A stretch of 64,000 bases of DNA from Roridomyces roridus (lineage: Eukaryota > Basidiomycota > Agaricomycetes > Agaricales > Mycenaceae), in NCBI GenBank assembly GCA_029378245.1, contig JARKIF010000001.1, positions 620,001 through 684,000 of the forward strand, given 5' to 3'. The position numbers were made by a program, and so were the translations under genes. The notes beneath the pieces were generated by a model, which was given only the letters and a program-made list of their open reading frames with translations, was not told where the DNA came from and did not search any database. Below, piece after piece: positions 1 to 10,413 of this stretch; position 1 is the first letter of the stretch, and each line of letters starts with the position of its first letter.

Positions 1-1489
1 TAAACACTGGCATCGGCGCCGTACTGCTTTTGAGCCGTATGTGTTGCCCGCATTTGTACGCGGTCATGGCGAACATGAGTACAGACATCAAGAAGGGGGC
101 GAGGGCGTAGAATGTGAATAGACGAGGGACCTCTTTGCGAAGATTAGCGTTTAGGCCTAGTACCGCCGGCTTTGACATAAAAGCACACCGAGGGAGTAGC
201 AGCCGTTTAGGAACCGTCTGGCGGTATCGTAGTCAGTGGGAGTGATGGTTGAAATTGTCAACTTGCCCAACGTCTATGAAATCTGTCACGGTTGTGAGCA
301 AGATTGTAGTACATTCTCTGGGTCTGTGTAAGTACCTTTCAAAGGCAGAATCGTAAGGAGATCAAAAGTGATCCTTGAGCCAAGCCTGGTCAGTTTTCAT
401 GAGAGATTTGAGTACAAATAGACCAACATTGCGGCTGTCTCAACTGAAAGACTGTGAGTGAATAGAATATACACAGAGAAGATGACATGCCTACGAGAAA
501 AAGAATCAAGATGACCAGCAACTTCCTTCCTTTGCCAAATAACAACCAAACCCTGGCACGCGCTCTAGGTAAATTGCGTGAACCCAAAAGAGATTCGAGT
601 GCTTACCGGAGCACAAGTATGAAATCGACGCTGATTATTATCGCGGTGTGTGTTGCCATTTCAAACTACAGTACCGATTTGTAAGTCATACGGGCCCGTG
701 CGAATCGCCGCACCAGGAGAGAATTTCGACATCTGAGAGAGAGAGTGTGTGTGTGTATCATAATCCGAATACACCGTGATGCAGACACTCACATCTAAGC
801 CGACAAAGGGAGTAAATCCGGTCAATATTTTTGCAGGAAGTGAGAAAAAGAAAAGCGACCAACTTCCGAGGTCCTCATCGGTCGGAACATGGCTGGGGAG
901 GGACCGTCATCATCTTGTTAGTTTGGAGATCCCGGTAAATGAACCCACAGCTGAGATCGATCCTGGAAGCATGATCATTAATAAACAGTAGTGTGAAACG
1001 AGCTTGACGCACGCGAATGCAATGAGTGTGGCATAGCGCGTCTGTGTCAAGGAATCATTCTTTTGGTGCGTGTTACAAAAGATCGAGCGGCTCACCCAGA
1101 CCTAAAGCAAAATCAGTATTGAAAGAGAGCTGTAGAGTCTGCTTACATAGAGGACGCTCCAGAGGCTGAGTCGACTTTTCCAGACGTATTCGACCTGCAT
1201 CTCTTTGTCATTTTTTCCCGAATGGTCATGAAGGCCCGTACCTCCTCCTTGAACGTGGAGATGTGCTCAATACTGTGGTTTGAGGTCAGCCACGAGTGAT
1301 TGCTGCACTGAATGTATGAAGGCCGACATGAGCAAAGTAAGACCTGCCGCTTCAGAGCACCTCAGTGTTGGTACGTTAGACACGTTAGGGAGGCTCACCA
1401 GCCAAGTAGTTCGTGGTTTGGGAGTCCGTGATCAGTTGGAGGAGCGCAGCCTCTTGAGCGGCGGCGGCGGCAGGAGAGATGGTGGCCAT
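1..1489 (-). CDS. DUF6533 seven-helix membrane protein, array copy 1 (3' end outside window)
   Basis: First of seven same-strand copies. The start is the ATG at 1489; exon 1 (1399-1489) encodes MATISP, an alanine run and a helix ending in NYLA. A 22-nt exon and a 31-nt exon then give AAGLTLLI joined to IEHISTFKEE, followed by an exon reading VEYVWKSRLSLWSVLY. This matches the DUF6533 signature: first helix, E-V-x-Y-x-W, then an RY motif (TRYATL). The exon near 390-587 (minus) encodes VWLLFGKGRKLL, equivalent to the family's LRVYALWG segment, followed by a helix. The window ends inside the later helix exon that starts EVPRLFTFYAL in sister copies. DUF6533 proteins are fungal multi-pass membrane proteins of unknown function. 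The splice sites between the RY motif and the VWLLFG exon could not all be fixed, so the full product is not certain. A GA/GT microsatellite lies at about 734-757 in an intron. Confidence 0.75.
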
Positions 1490-2389
1490 GAGTCGGGTCT
1501 CTAAGACTGAGAGGAGCCAGTTTGAGTAAGAATGTCCGGTGGAGGTAGCGCGACGTACTACAAGCTGGGGCTGCAAGTGGCAGATTGCTTTTGTCCGGTG
1601 TCTTTGCTTTATAAACCAAGGGAAGGGACCAACCCGATTCCGTCGTCCAGTATAGCACAGGAACAAGGATCAAGATGAAATGAACTTGGGGCGGACGGAA
1701 AACGGATAAGATGGAGTCGCATAAGCGGCTTGAAATAAAACTACACCCACTTCACCAATCAGACCTACCGGACCCCAAGGTTTACACGTCCGAGAGCGCC
1801 ATCCGACATCGTACCTCATCGATATCCGAGGCAAATCCGAGGATAGTGCACCTGGCAGATTGAAGATGGGGAGGTGATTCAGAAGAAATAGGCGCAGCAG
1901 CCCAAAGCATTCATACAGCTTCTGCCGCCAATGGCCAGCATAGGCACTAGTGGTGGGCCGAAGAACAGAGGTAACTATCTGTCCGTTAGTCTGAAGTCTA
2001 GCAGACGAGTCCGATCCACTTACTTACAGGACATCTAGTCCCTGCTCTTTCAACCCTCCTCCCTGCTTTGACCGCCTTGAGAAAACGGCGAAAACAATGC
2101 CCCGCAAGACATTGGTCAGGAATAAATGGTGGCGTGATTTGGGCGTGATATCATCCATCCGCCATACTGATGTGGGCGTGGTGTCAAGTGATCTAGGCGA
2201 TACTGATGGAAGTTCCAATTGTTGGCGGGTGCGGAGGAAGTGCGGGAGGGCGGAAATCCATCGGCCAAGGTACATTGTACAAAGCCCTTTGACAACACTA
2301 GTCGAAAAAAACCACCACGTCCAATCCACTCTCCGTCGAATCCAACCGCGTCGCCGGAAAATCGAGAGCGTTGAATCCGTTGGGATCAA
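1490..2389. other. 5' flank of DUF6533 copy 1 (duplicated block)
   Basis: No gene recognised. This stretch is homologous to the 5' flanks of the other array copies. Shared landmarks are a short segment reading TTGAAGATGGGGAGGTGA, a donor-like GTAAGTG/GTAAGTGAAT on the minus strand about 500 nt upstream of the start, and a block with ACATTGGTCAGGAA at about 2109. It could be a promoter plus a 5' UTR exon and intron, but this is inference. Confidence 0.45.
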
Positions 2390-2903
2390 GTCCACCGTGG
2401 ACTTGATCGTGGACTCTCGGGTAGACTACTGATTGACGAAAGGTCCGCTAAGCACTGCCGACGTCGCGTTGCGTAAACTGAGGGAATCTCCGTAAGTGAC
2501 TACTACTAAGTCCAAGTTTTCCCAGCGGCAGCGAGGAGCCTCGGCGGCATAAGATGGACCTGTCGGTGGGCAAATTTCGCTGTTGCCGTAGTGCCACTTC
2601 TTCCGAAAGCGCTCAATCATACAGTGATGCCCGAGAGTATATGCCGAGTCCCAACGCGCTTGAGCAGCCTCCCCGAATACGAGCGTTGCTCGGTGCAAGT
2701 GCTTGAATTTATCGCTCCGAAATGGCAGTGGCGGGACAGTGCCGCAGGGCTTCCTTGGTGAAAATTCCAATTCTCGCCTCGCCTCGAGTCGTGGACCTGA
2801 CTTGACACTTTAGGCGTTTACTCACGGTGGGCTTGACGCCGGACGGTGGAATTTACCCGACAGTGTCCACCATCACAAGTCCACCATCAAGTCCACCGTG
2901 GAC
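2390..2903. mobile_element. Short inverted-repeat element (about 0.5 kb, non-autonomous)
   Basis: The segment is bounded by near-perfect terminal inverted repeats of about 26 nt. The left end starts GTCCACCGTGGACTTGAT and the right end, read in reverse complement, starts GTCCACGGTGGACTTGAT. The outer 13 nt are themselves nearly palindromic. No transposase-like ORF is recognisable. No clear target duplication is visible. The element separates similar sequence on its two sides that resembles the F-box-like pseudogene downstream. Confidence 0.6.
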
Positions 2904-5054
2904 AGTCCACCCCAGCGGATTCAAACTTCTGGGAAAATCCCACCCCAAATATTGAACGGCAAAGTGCGAACAACGGGATTTCGATCAGCAAGGGCTTCCC
3001 GACATCGACTTCAGATTTGCCGTGAATAGCCAATGTGCGAAGAGTCGGCGCCGCTCCCTCCTTTCGTGTCAAAGCGGCAAAAAAAGAACGCGGTAAGAGG
3101 TTCGAGTGATTCCAAGTCCAGTCGAACAAGGTGTTGAACACCCGCTTGCGACTCGGACTCAAATACTTGGCGCAGAAAGTGTGTCGAAATGTCGGAACAC
3201 CGAGGGCGCGGACTTCTGCATAAAAGAAGTGAGATGCGGGATGAGTTGGCGGATCTCCTCGACGTTCACGACGAGCTTGTCCAAGCTCGGTGCATCCAGC
3301 TCCAAAAGACCGTTGCGAATCGACCAGGGGTCACTTTTGAGAGACCTAATTTGGACGGGGGTTGTGAGAGTAGTCATGAAAGCACGGGAACTTTTAGATA
3401 CAGAGGCGTGGGAATCGGGTGAAAGAAGGGAGAGAATCCATCGGACGTCGTCGGAATAGAGACGTTGGAGGACGCATGTCCGGAGTTGCGACCACGGCAG
3501 TTGCAGTTCCCTCTGGAATGCTTCATCGACGAAACGCAGGTGAAGATGCGTTAACGTAGGTACAAATTTTGCGCCCATCACTGCATTCCGCGACCGTGTA
3601 GGTAAAGCTATTTCTAGCAGTACTGACATGTGCCGACCCCATTAGGCACATCAATTTTGGCTGTGCCTAAGCAAGAAAATCAGAACTGTGCCTGGCTTAG
3701 CCGACTCTGTGCCTACGATGTGCCTACATTGCCCGCCATTTTCGCTCTCCCCGTTGACTACCACGCATTCACACGCCCTGGGGCGGAAAATCGTGTCGGC
3801 TGTTGGTTGCCATGATGACCCAGAGGTGAGATTCCAAAATAAATGGCTTGAATCGCGCCGGTGTTGCCGGTGGGCCTTAAATCCGCTGGCAGCGCCAAAA
3901 TTGACAGCTGTGAGAGTTTGCTTGCTGTAAACCGAATCTAACCGGACCTTTGATGTATTCGAGGGCTCGGGGGACCTCCAGAACAAGTTCCCGACCTCGT
4001 TGAGCCCCCTCAGAGGTCAGATTAACATGAAAAATAGACAAGTTTGCCTAACTGAGCCTATCCCCATAGGCACAGTCTGTGCCTACACCCCGGCGGAATG
4101 CAGTGCATGTCAGGATCCTGTCATCTGGTAGCATCTTGCCCGTATACAGATATACCAGTTTCTTGAGTCGAGGGAGACAGAGACCGCCTTGAACCAAAGT
4201 TGCGACATGTCTGAAATCGCGGGCGTCGCTGAATATGACTTATCAGAGACCTTGAGGAAAAAGGACAGTGTTTCCTCCGTCTTGTATCTGTGCGAGTCCG
4301 CGAAAAAAAATGGACAGTGGCGAGCCATGTGCACGTTCCAGCTGTACCGCCAACAGTTCGTGGAAGACTTTGGGATTTTGAATCTTGAGAGGGAGTCTGA
4401 AGTGACGCCACAGTGCTGGAATATTGACCGCCACTGCGCGCCAAAGACGACACACGCGGGACACAGCCATGGAGTGTTGTGGATGGGATTGAAAGGGGCG
4501 GTGACGTCCATCGAAACGAAGATCTCCGAGAGGATTTCGTTGGTGAAGCGGCGGACCGCGGACATGGTGGACGTGTGCATTTGAATGAAGTCTTTCAGCT
4601 GTGCGTGCCGAGTTCTGAGGGCGTCCATGGTCGTCTCAAGACAGTCCAGCTCCGATTCGGCTCGCTCGACAGCGTCGATAATGGGGGAAATCTGACATTC
4701 TGCGGGAGCGTGGTTGTTATTAAAGAGTTCCGGGAACAGGTCAGGTAGAGGCTCAGATGGACCGCAGTGAATTTGGTAAGAGGCGATGTGGCCAAAGATG
4801 GATGGACTGCACGCACGCCACGGTCTGCATGGGCGAGAAGTCGTGGCGGTGGGTACGCGCACTTGAGGATGGAGAACTGGAAAGAGTCGTTTCGAAGATG
4901 AGAGATAGGAGCGGATAAACATCATGATCGACTTGAAGCGATCAAACTCCTCTTGTCCTTCACCACCGTCGCGTTCGGTCGAGGTCTGGAACGGCGGACC
5001 CGCACACCCACACAAAAACGCCCAATTACAACTCGAAGCTCCCACTTCTTTCAC
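2904..5054 (-). pseudogene. Diverged F-box/LRR-type gene, disrupted
   Basis: Reading from 5054 downwards, the frame encodes a heptad-like stretch and then an F-box-like motif (VRRFTNEILSEIFV). The expected continuation (CRLWRAVAVNIPALW) is in another frame from about 4470, and the frame returns near 4310 at a run of eight A/T bases. So there are two frame changes, the first looking like an extra TG. The C-terminal leucine-rich part continues at 3629-3159 (LTHLHLRF, LLELDAPSLDKLVV) and then in another frame to about 2900 (FFAALTRKEG, PLLIEIPLFALC). A short repeat-ended element at about 3629-4087 separates the two halves. F-box proteins normally recruit substrates to SCF ubiquitin ligases; this copy cannot encode one continuous protein as given. 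A related fragment lies at 59359-59940. Confidence 0.6.
3629..4087. mobile_element. Insertion with AGGCACA/TGTGCCT repeat ends
   Basis: The segment interrupts the F-box-like pseudogene. Both ends carry quasi-palindromic blocks: TGTGCCGACCCCATTAGGCA at the left and TGAGCC...CATAGGCACA followed by TGTGCCTACA at the right. Several further GTGCCTA copies lie just inside the left end. No coding capacity is recognisable. The boundaries and target duplication are uncertain. Confidence 0.45.
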
Positions 5055-5100
5055 AATCTTCCCTTGCGCAGATCAAGCTCAGCTCATCGACCCGCACTCC

Positions 5101-5205
5101 ATGTCCATCTCAGAACTCGAAGCACGTATCGAGGAACTCTCAACCGAAATCGAGCGGCAGAAGGAAGTTCTGAAGGAGTTCAAGTGCAGTAACTACCACG
5201 CCTGA
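5101..5205 (+). pseudogene. Orphan N-terminal fragment of the F-box family
   Basis: A 34-codon ORF starts MSISELEARIEELSTEIERQ and runs through KEVLKEF before diverging and stopping. This is the coiled-coil start of the intact F-box proteins in the window (compare 5826-7157 and 29333-30667). The F-box and leucine-rich parts are missing, so it is most likely a truncated duplicate and not a real small protein. Confidence 0.55.
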
Positions 5206-5825
5206 TGCCCACTATCACCCTGACTCCCGACCGAGAAAAAGCGAGACAGAGCTGTTCAGCATCTTAGCCGGATCCCTCAGTTCTCCCAACCTCGCGAGTT
5301 TGATTATGGAAATCGAAGATTTCATTCGAACGCATATGTCAATCCTGTCAGCGTTTCGCGGCTTGGGCTTCCCCACCGGAATCCTCCAGCATACCTTCCT
5401 CCTCTGCAATTTGCCAGGAATTCGGGAATTTGGATGTTTTGAAGTTATTCGCCAGCCGGAAGCCCACCATTCGCAGTGTACCATTTGGTGATTGGGTGCT
5501 GGGCTTGGATGAAAAGAGCGCGCATTCATCGCCGCCGAGCGCCGATGGGTTGGACGTTACACAGTGGTCATTCTCGAAGGGAAGAGAAATGGCAGGGCGC
5601 GCTTAAAGGGGAGTATCGGTCAGGTTCCACTGCATAATCTCGAATTCTAGCCAAGTTGGTCGCTGTTTCTCTTCTCTCCTCTTGAAAATGTACATTGAAG
5701 TTGTTGAATACGACCGGAGGATGGTGTGGCACTCTTTGTGGCCGACGAACAGGTCCCTTATATTGTCTGAAAGAATCCAAGGATGCATTTCACTGACATA
5801 TGTACACATCGTCGAGCTTTTAGAC
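5206..5825. other. 3' flank of F-box gene, duplicated block
   Basis: No gene is recognised. The stretch from about 5440 to 5670 is homologous to 9960-10210, the 3' flank of the damaged F-box gene at 10414-11673. Shared pieces include AAGCCCACCATTCG and CTCAAAGGGGAGT-like blocks. The duplication that made the two F-box genes therefore carried at least 400 nt of downstream sequence. Confidence 0.5.
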
Positions 5826-7157
5826 TCAAGACGGTGGTAAGAGCAGATTTTCTCCAAATTCCTCCGTTCCAAAGTAAATATCCGTCCCATGGTCCAGAAA
5901 CCCCGTGAACAACGCTAGAATATCGGGTGGGACAAGAGTTTCACCATCGCGCAGGACAATCCGAGACTCGAAGAAGCCCTCTCCTCTGGCCTCCGAATGA
6001 AACCGGACTGTTCGCAGCTTGCTTCGTCGGATCGTCAACGCGCGAGCCAGTCCCTTCCAGTTGGTCTGAAGGTGATTCGGACGAGCTGCGAAGACATCCC
6101 GGTCGACCACACGGACGATCAGGCTTTGGAAGGCCGGAAGTACACTGGATGGTGGCTGCTGTAGGATGGCGAAAAGTTGATTCAGAATGGGGCGCGTCGG
6201 TGAGTCTAATTCGAGATGGCTGAGCGTTGCCATGGGCATGCAACTTTCAAACCAGCTGAAATCATCATCTCCAGCACGATGACGAAAGAAGACTTTGAGT
6301 TCTCGAAGTGGTGGTAATGAACGTTGAAGAAAGGAGATGATAGCGTCCGGCTCGCTATCGTCAAAAATGGATGGCGACAGAGCGAGAGTCTCCAAATTCG
6401 GCGCAGAAAGCGAGCACGAAGTGCTGCCCATGAGGTCCTTTCCCGTGCATGTTAAATGGCGAAGGTTTCGAAGTACGAAATGTTCGTCGAAACTTTCCGT
6501 CCCGATAAACGACGCGTTTTCGAGACGCAGGTCCACCAGATTAGGCGCCCAACGGACCAGTTCAGAGAGCGGGGACCGGTGGCAAACCAAGTCGTATGCA
6601 CCGCGAATATGGATGTTTTGGAGGCAAGGTAGCGGTGCCTTGGGCATCGTTCCTCCCAGGAGATGGTGGATGCCATCTTCAGGAACCTCCTCGTCCTCGA
6701 AGAAGATGTCTAGCTGTTTTATGGAGGCCGAATATCGCCAAATGCACGCAGTCACCTCCGGATCTATGGTGCCGTGGAGGGATATGTGTAAGGGACGACC
6801 GCCAGCGCGCTGGAGCCACTTTTCCAACGCTTTATCGAAGGACTTGTGACGGGGAAAGCGGATCTCGATTCTGTGCCATAGGGCAGGGACCGAGACCGCA
6901 ATGTTGGTCCATGCGGTGCAGATATTGAGGAGAAGCACGGGCAGGTAGCGTTCGCCAACTTGAGGCTTGCGCCCTAGGCATCGGAGAAAGATGTCGGATG
7001 AAAGTTCCAGTGGCAGCCGCGCGACTGGATCACGTAAGGAATTGAGCTGGCGCTGGATGAGGCTTTTATCGTACTCCAGCCCTTTCAAAACCTCCTTCTG
7101 CCGCTCGATGTCTATGGAGACTTGTGCGAGGCGCGACTCGAGTTCTTGCACAGACAT
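5826..7157 (-). CDS. F-box/LRR-type protein (intact)
   Basis: A single uninterrupted exon of 443 codons. Residues 1-45 form a coiled coil (ELESRLAQVSIDIERQKEVL). A short F-box follows at about 46-90, reading DPVARLPLELSSDIFLRCL and then the CTAWTNIAVSVPALW block, which fits the agaric F-box pattern of LPxEhhxxIF, W and PxLW. The remainder is an irregular leucine-rich region (LGGTMPKAPLPCLQNIHIRG, LRNLRHLTC, SAPNLETLALSPSIF) ending in DIYFGTEEFG. F-box proteins link Skp1-cullin ligases to substrates; the substrate is unknown. The start is the ATG preceded by the block at 7158-7204 shared with four other paralogues. It is divergently paired with the kinase-like gene at 7563. Confidence 0.85.
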   Translation of the reverse strand: MSVQELESRLAQVSIDIERQKEVLKGLEYDKSLIQRQLNSLRDPVARLPLELSSDIFLRCLGRKPQVGERYLPVLLLNICTAWTNIAVSVPALWHRIEIRFPRHKSFDKALEKWLQRAGGRPLHISLHGTIDPEVTACIWRYSASIKQLDIFFEDEEVPEDGIHHLLGGTMPKAPLPCLQNIHIRGAYDLVCHRSPLSELVRWAPNLVDLRLENASFIGTESFDEHFVLRNLRHLTCTGKDLMGSTSCSLSAPNLETLALSPSIFDDSEPDAIISFLQRSLPPLRELKVFFRHRAGDDDFSWFESCMPMATLSHLELDSPTRPILNQLFAILQQPPSSVLPAFQSLIVRVVDRDVFAARPNHLQTNWKGLARALTIRRSKLRTVRFHSEARGEGFFESRIVLRDGETLVPPDILALFTGFLDHGTDIYFGTEEFGENLLLPPS

Positions 7158-7204
7158 AAAGACGTCGACGTGTCAAACTATGGCGAAAGTCACTCGGCTG
7201 GCGA
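7158..7204 (-). promoter_or_regulatory. Conserved block upstream of F-box genes (copy 1)
   Basis: On the minus strand this reads CGCCAGCCGAGTGACTTTCG and then ATAGTTTGACACGTC just before the ATG. The block recurs at 11674, 29291, 33661 and 49853 with the approximate consensus CGCCAGCCAA-TGACTTTCG-AGTTTGACGCGTC. It could be promoter or 5' UTR; the sequence does not tell which. Confidence 0.5.
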
Positions 7205-7562
7205 TTTTCGTGGCAGGGAAACTCACGTTGAGATGGGGCTGCTCTCTATTCCTGCCTCGTTTGTGAGCAAAAGCAGAGTCGACGCCGAGGTCTTTTGAGC
7301 AACTCAAGATCTCAGACGGTGAGGGTGGGTGACAGGAAGTGATGGGCGTTTGTTCTCGTTTGAGAGTCCACGCCCATGTCCCGGTTGTCCGCTCCAAGAC
7401 CCGAGCAACCTGATGAACCAGCAAGAGCCGTCGGTTTTCGACTTCCAGTCGGCGTTCCCATGTACATACTAACGACCGTTTGGGCTAGATGGCATAATAC
7501 CGCCAAAATACCGCGCGAAGCTGTGGCACAGCTCTTTGCTCTCCCCATCTCTCTCCTTCCAG

Positions 7563-9802
7563 ATGGCCTTTATCGAGAACGGAACTGGCTTCACTCTGGG
7601 CGAAGGCACGTACAACAACATCCAAGGCGACCTCAACATCTACCATGGCACGGAACGACGACGAGAAGAGGTCGATGGTGCGTTGACTTGCATCTCTTGT
7701 CAACGAAGAGCGCTGAATCGTCGTTTCGTCCTCTGCAGATACCCTTCTCTGGGAAACACCTGCATTGAAACGGAGGCGAGATGAGGAGGACGACGACTTA
7801 GAGGTTCGTCAAGACTCGCTCTGCATAGAGATGGCCTTCTCAGTGAAACAGGTCATCCGACAGAGGGACCTCAGTCTCCTTCACGAGATCGGTGGCGGCC
7901 CGGGCTATCTCTTCCACGCAGCCAAAATCAAGGACCGAGCGGTAATAGTGAAGGTATTTAACACGGGAGCGAGGGCTCGTGAGGTGTGTAAATTCTCCTG
8001 GCATGCGTCTCCCTCTGCTGATGAAAAATGGTGCAATAGCACCTGGAAGTGACGTTCTCGCTCTCCAGAGCGCTATTGTAAGTTTTCCAGACAATTGGGA
8101 GAGCGCCATCCACATTCTTTTCAGGCACCCCAATGTGCTCCGGATCGAAGCGGCTTCCGCCCCGACTTCACCAAGCCAGCTCATAGTGTATCAAGATGGT
8201 AAGACCCCCGCTCTCCTTGGTCTCGTCCTGCGACCGATCGTGGCCCAGCTCATTGGAAAAATGCGGAAGGCTCGCTTGCAGCGGCTCTCCGGGACGATCT
8301 TGACAGAAGCGTCGTGTTGGGATTCAAGCTGGTGTGTGTAGTCTAGCTGGCCGGTCCTTTCTCTTTCTCACTTCACGACAGGTCGCTGGGCTTTCCGTAT
8401 GAGTCCCACGACTCTTTACGCACCCTCCGCTCAATTTCTGACAGTCCGGTATCAACTATCTCAGCACGCAGGATCTACCCCTTGCTCTGGGGGCCGCAGT
8501 GAGCACTCTCTTCTACGTACGATTCCCTCGGTCTGACTTTCGGAAGCACTTCGATGTATTCCTCGACGTGAACGACCGATTCTTGCTCAGCATCAATCCA
8601 CCGTCGAGCACGCCTGGACCTACTCAGCGCGACGGCTCCGGTTGGACCTTGTTCAATGCCCTGTGTCAGAAGGTGCGTGTCGTTGTCCTTACTCTTCAGT
8701 CCATTGTCTGAGCTCGTGGTAAGGTCTTGAGGTCTGCCAATCGCCTGTTACACGGTCGGTGTATTTCGGTGCTGGCAAATTCAGTGACTCATTCGCCCTC
8801 CCCAGACGACGATATCGAAAGGACCCCCGTCGTTTTCAAACCCACGTCTGTGCCAAATTCCGTCACTGGGTCACCCACAGCCCTAGAACACTCCTTCAAC
8901 GAACGGGTTAATGCAGAGCAGAATGTGCGCGCAGTCGCCCCTAGGAGAGAGTACATCTGGCGAACGATGGCGCTGCAGCAACCTTTGGCCACCATTGCGG
9001 CTCATATCAATCGGGATATCGACATCAGACGGAAGCCTATCCACAAACTTGTATGGACGAATGCCCAAAACACCCACCGCTGCCCGGGCTACGTTCGCGA
9101 GGAAATCACGCTGGCTACTACCACGGCCGATAGCGCCGTGGTAGTACACGATTCGCCGGATCCTCGGGAACTGTGTCCGATCTGTCACCAAGTCGTCAAT
9201 GCACAGAACACACAGAACGTTCAAGAAATGCTAGCCGAGTTCGTAACCCTCATGTCCACCGGTGACAAAACCAAAGAGGGCGTCCTCGTGCAAAAACTCG
9301 AGGAAATCATGAAGACGGGTGGCGTGACCCATGCAGCCATGTACAAGAAACTGCAATCCATTCAGATAGAGCAAGCCCGCAAAGCAGCCGCCGCGGGTAA
9401 GCAACCACAACCACAAGATCAAGGTATGTTGGCGGGTCTCTACACTCCACGAACGAGCGAAACTGAGTCGGTACCCTAGTGCATAGCGCCCGATGACTCG
9501 GATTCCGAGTCGGATCGTCGTCCATGTGCAAGATGTATCAAACGTGGTCTCCGCTGCGAATACACGTCACGGACCATGAGGATTGACCCTCTGGGCAGTA
9601 AGTAAAACTCGAGCCCACCCTCCCATCCTAATTGGTTCCCACTACTACCCGCCTCGTATCATCAGCGACATGTTACGTAGTAGACTACACACTCGCAGGC
9701 GGACATATACCCATTCCAGTTGCTCCAGGCTGCATGCAATCCCCGTCCGGTTTTCATGTACTCGCCAATCGGGTAGACAGCCACAATTTATGCAACTATT
9801 GA
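7563..9802 (+). CDS. Degenerate kinase-like N-module fused to partial zinc-cluster tail
   Basis: Thirteen exons join in frame to 521 residues: 7563-7677, 7739-7803, 7852-7983, 8040-8077, 8125-8198, 8249-8331, 8382-8396 (15 nt), 8445-8498, 8547-8672, 8724-8754, 8806-9423, 9487-9597, 9699-9802. The N-terminus carries GEGTYNNIQGDLNIYH. Residues about 60-240 follow a kinase-like order: a glycine-rich stretch (EIGGGPGYLFHA), VIVKVFN resembling the VAIK lysine strand, HPNVLRIEA, a helix with LGFKLVAGLSSGINYL, and FDVFLDVNDRFLLSINP. HRD and DFG are not visible, so any kinase fold would be catalytically dead (inference). Near 370 comes CPICHQVV, then a helical region and CARCIKRGLRCEY, the second half of a Zn2Cys6-like motif without its first half. 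The last exon is the least certain. A second copy with a different tail lies at 31269-33343. Confidence 0.75.
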
Positions 9803-10413
9803 TCGAGATACAATGACCTACACCACGGGTCTATATTAACAACGCCAATCCGTAGACACGGGGCAAGGGCAGATTTTTCCCTGCGAATTCAATGAAAATC
9901 TGCATCCTGACCTTCGAACGTTCTACAAACAGCGACGAGATCACTTGCGGGATTCAGGGAGGTTTCAAAGTTACTTCAACTTGTCAACCGAAAGCCCACC
10001 ATTCGTGCCGTTCTGGCATAAGTACATATAATTAGTGATTGGGAGTTGGGTTTTTCCGTATTCAAATTCGGATTCACTGCCGGGCAATGATCATGAGTTG
10101 GACGGGGTCCTTCTCAAAGGGAAGGAGCAAGGAAGGAGAAGCGCGCTCAAAGGGGAGTCTCGGTCACGTTCAACTACATAATCTTAAATTCCAGCGAAGT
10201 TGGTTTTTGTTGGTGCGGAATACGGGAATTTACAAGCAACTCAAAAGAGGGGGTTGTGAAGAGCAAGTTGATTGAAAAAGAAATCATGAAAAGGTCGAGG
10301 TAAGTAAGTAAGCAAGAGTACATAGAAACTTTGTCGACCATGGTCCACGATCGACGGCGCGTCGTGCGATCGTCGTCAGTTTGACACTGACGACCCAGGT
10401 GCAGATGAAATGT
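9803..10413. other. Intergenic, duplicated 3' flank of F-box gene
   Basis: Contains no recognisable gene. About 9960-10210 is the counterpart of 5440-5670, downstream of the other minus-strand F-box gene. The rest shows only short open frames. Confidence 0.4.

Noticed and set aside
2097..2432. 111-codon plus-strand ORF
   Set aside because: It spans the border of an inverted-repeat element and duplicated flank, so it is open by chance.
4303..4310. A-run in the F-box-like pseudogene as the only defect
   Set aside because: A second frame change near 4465 and the split by an insertion show wider decay.
9487..9597. Complete Zn2Cys6 domain in the gene at 7563
   Set aside because: Only the CxxC-x6-C half is present; the first cysteine pair expected upstream was not found, so only a partial motif is claimed.
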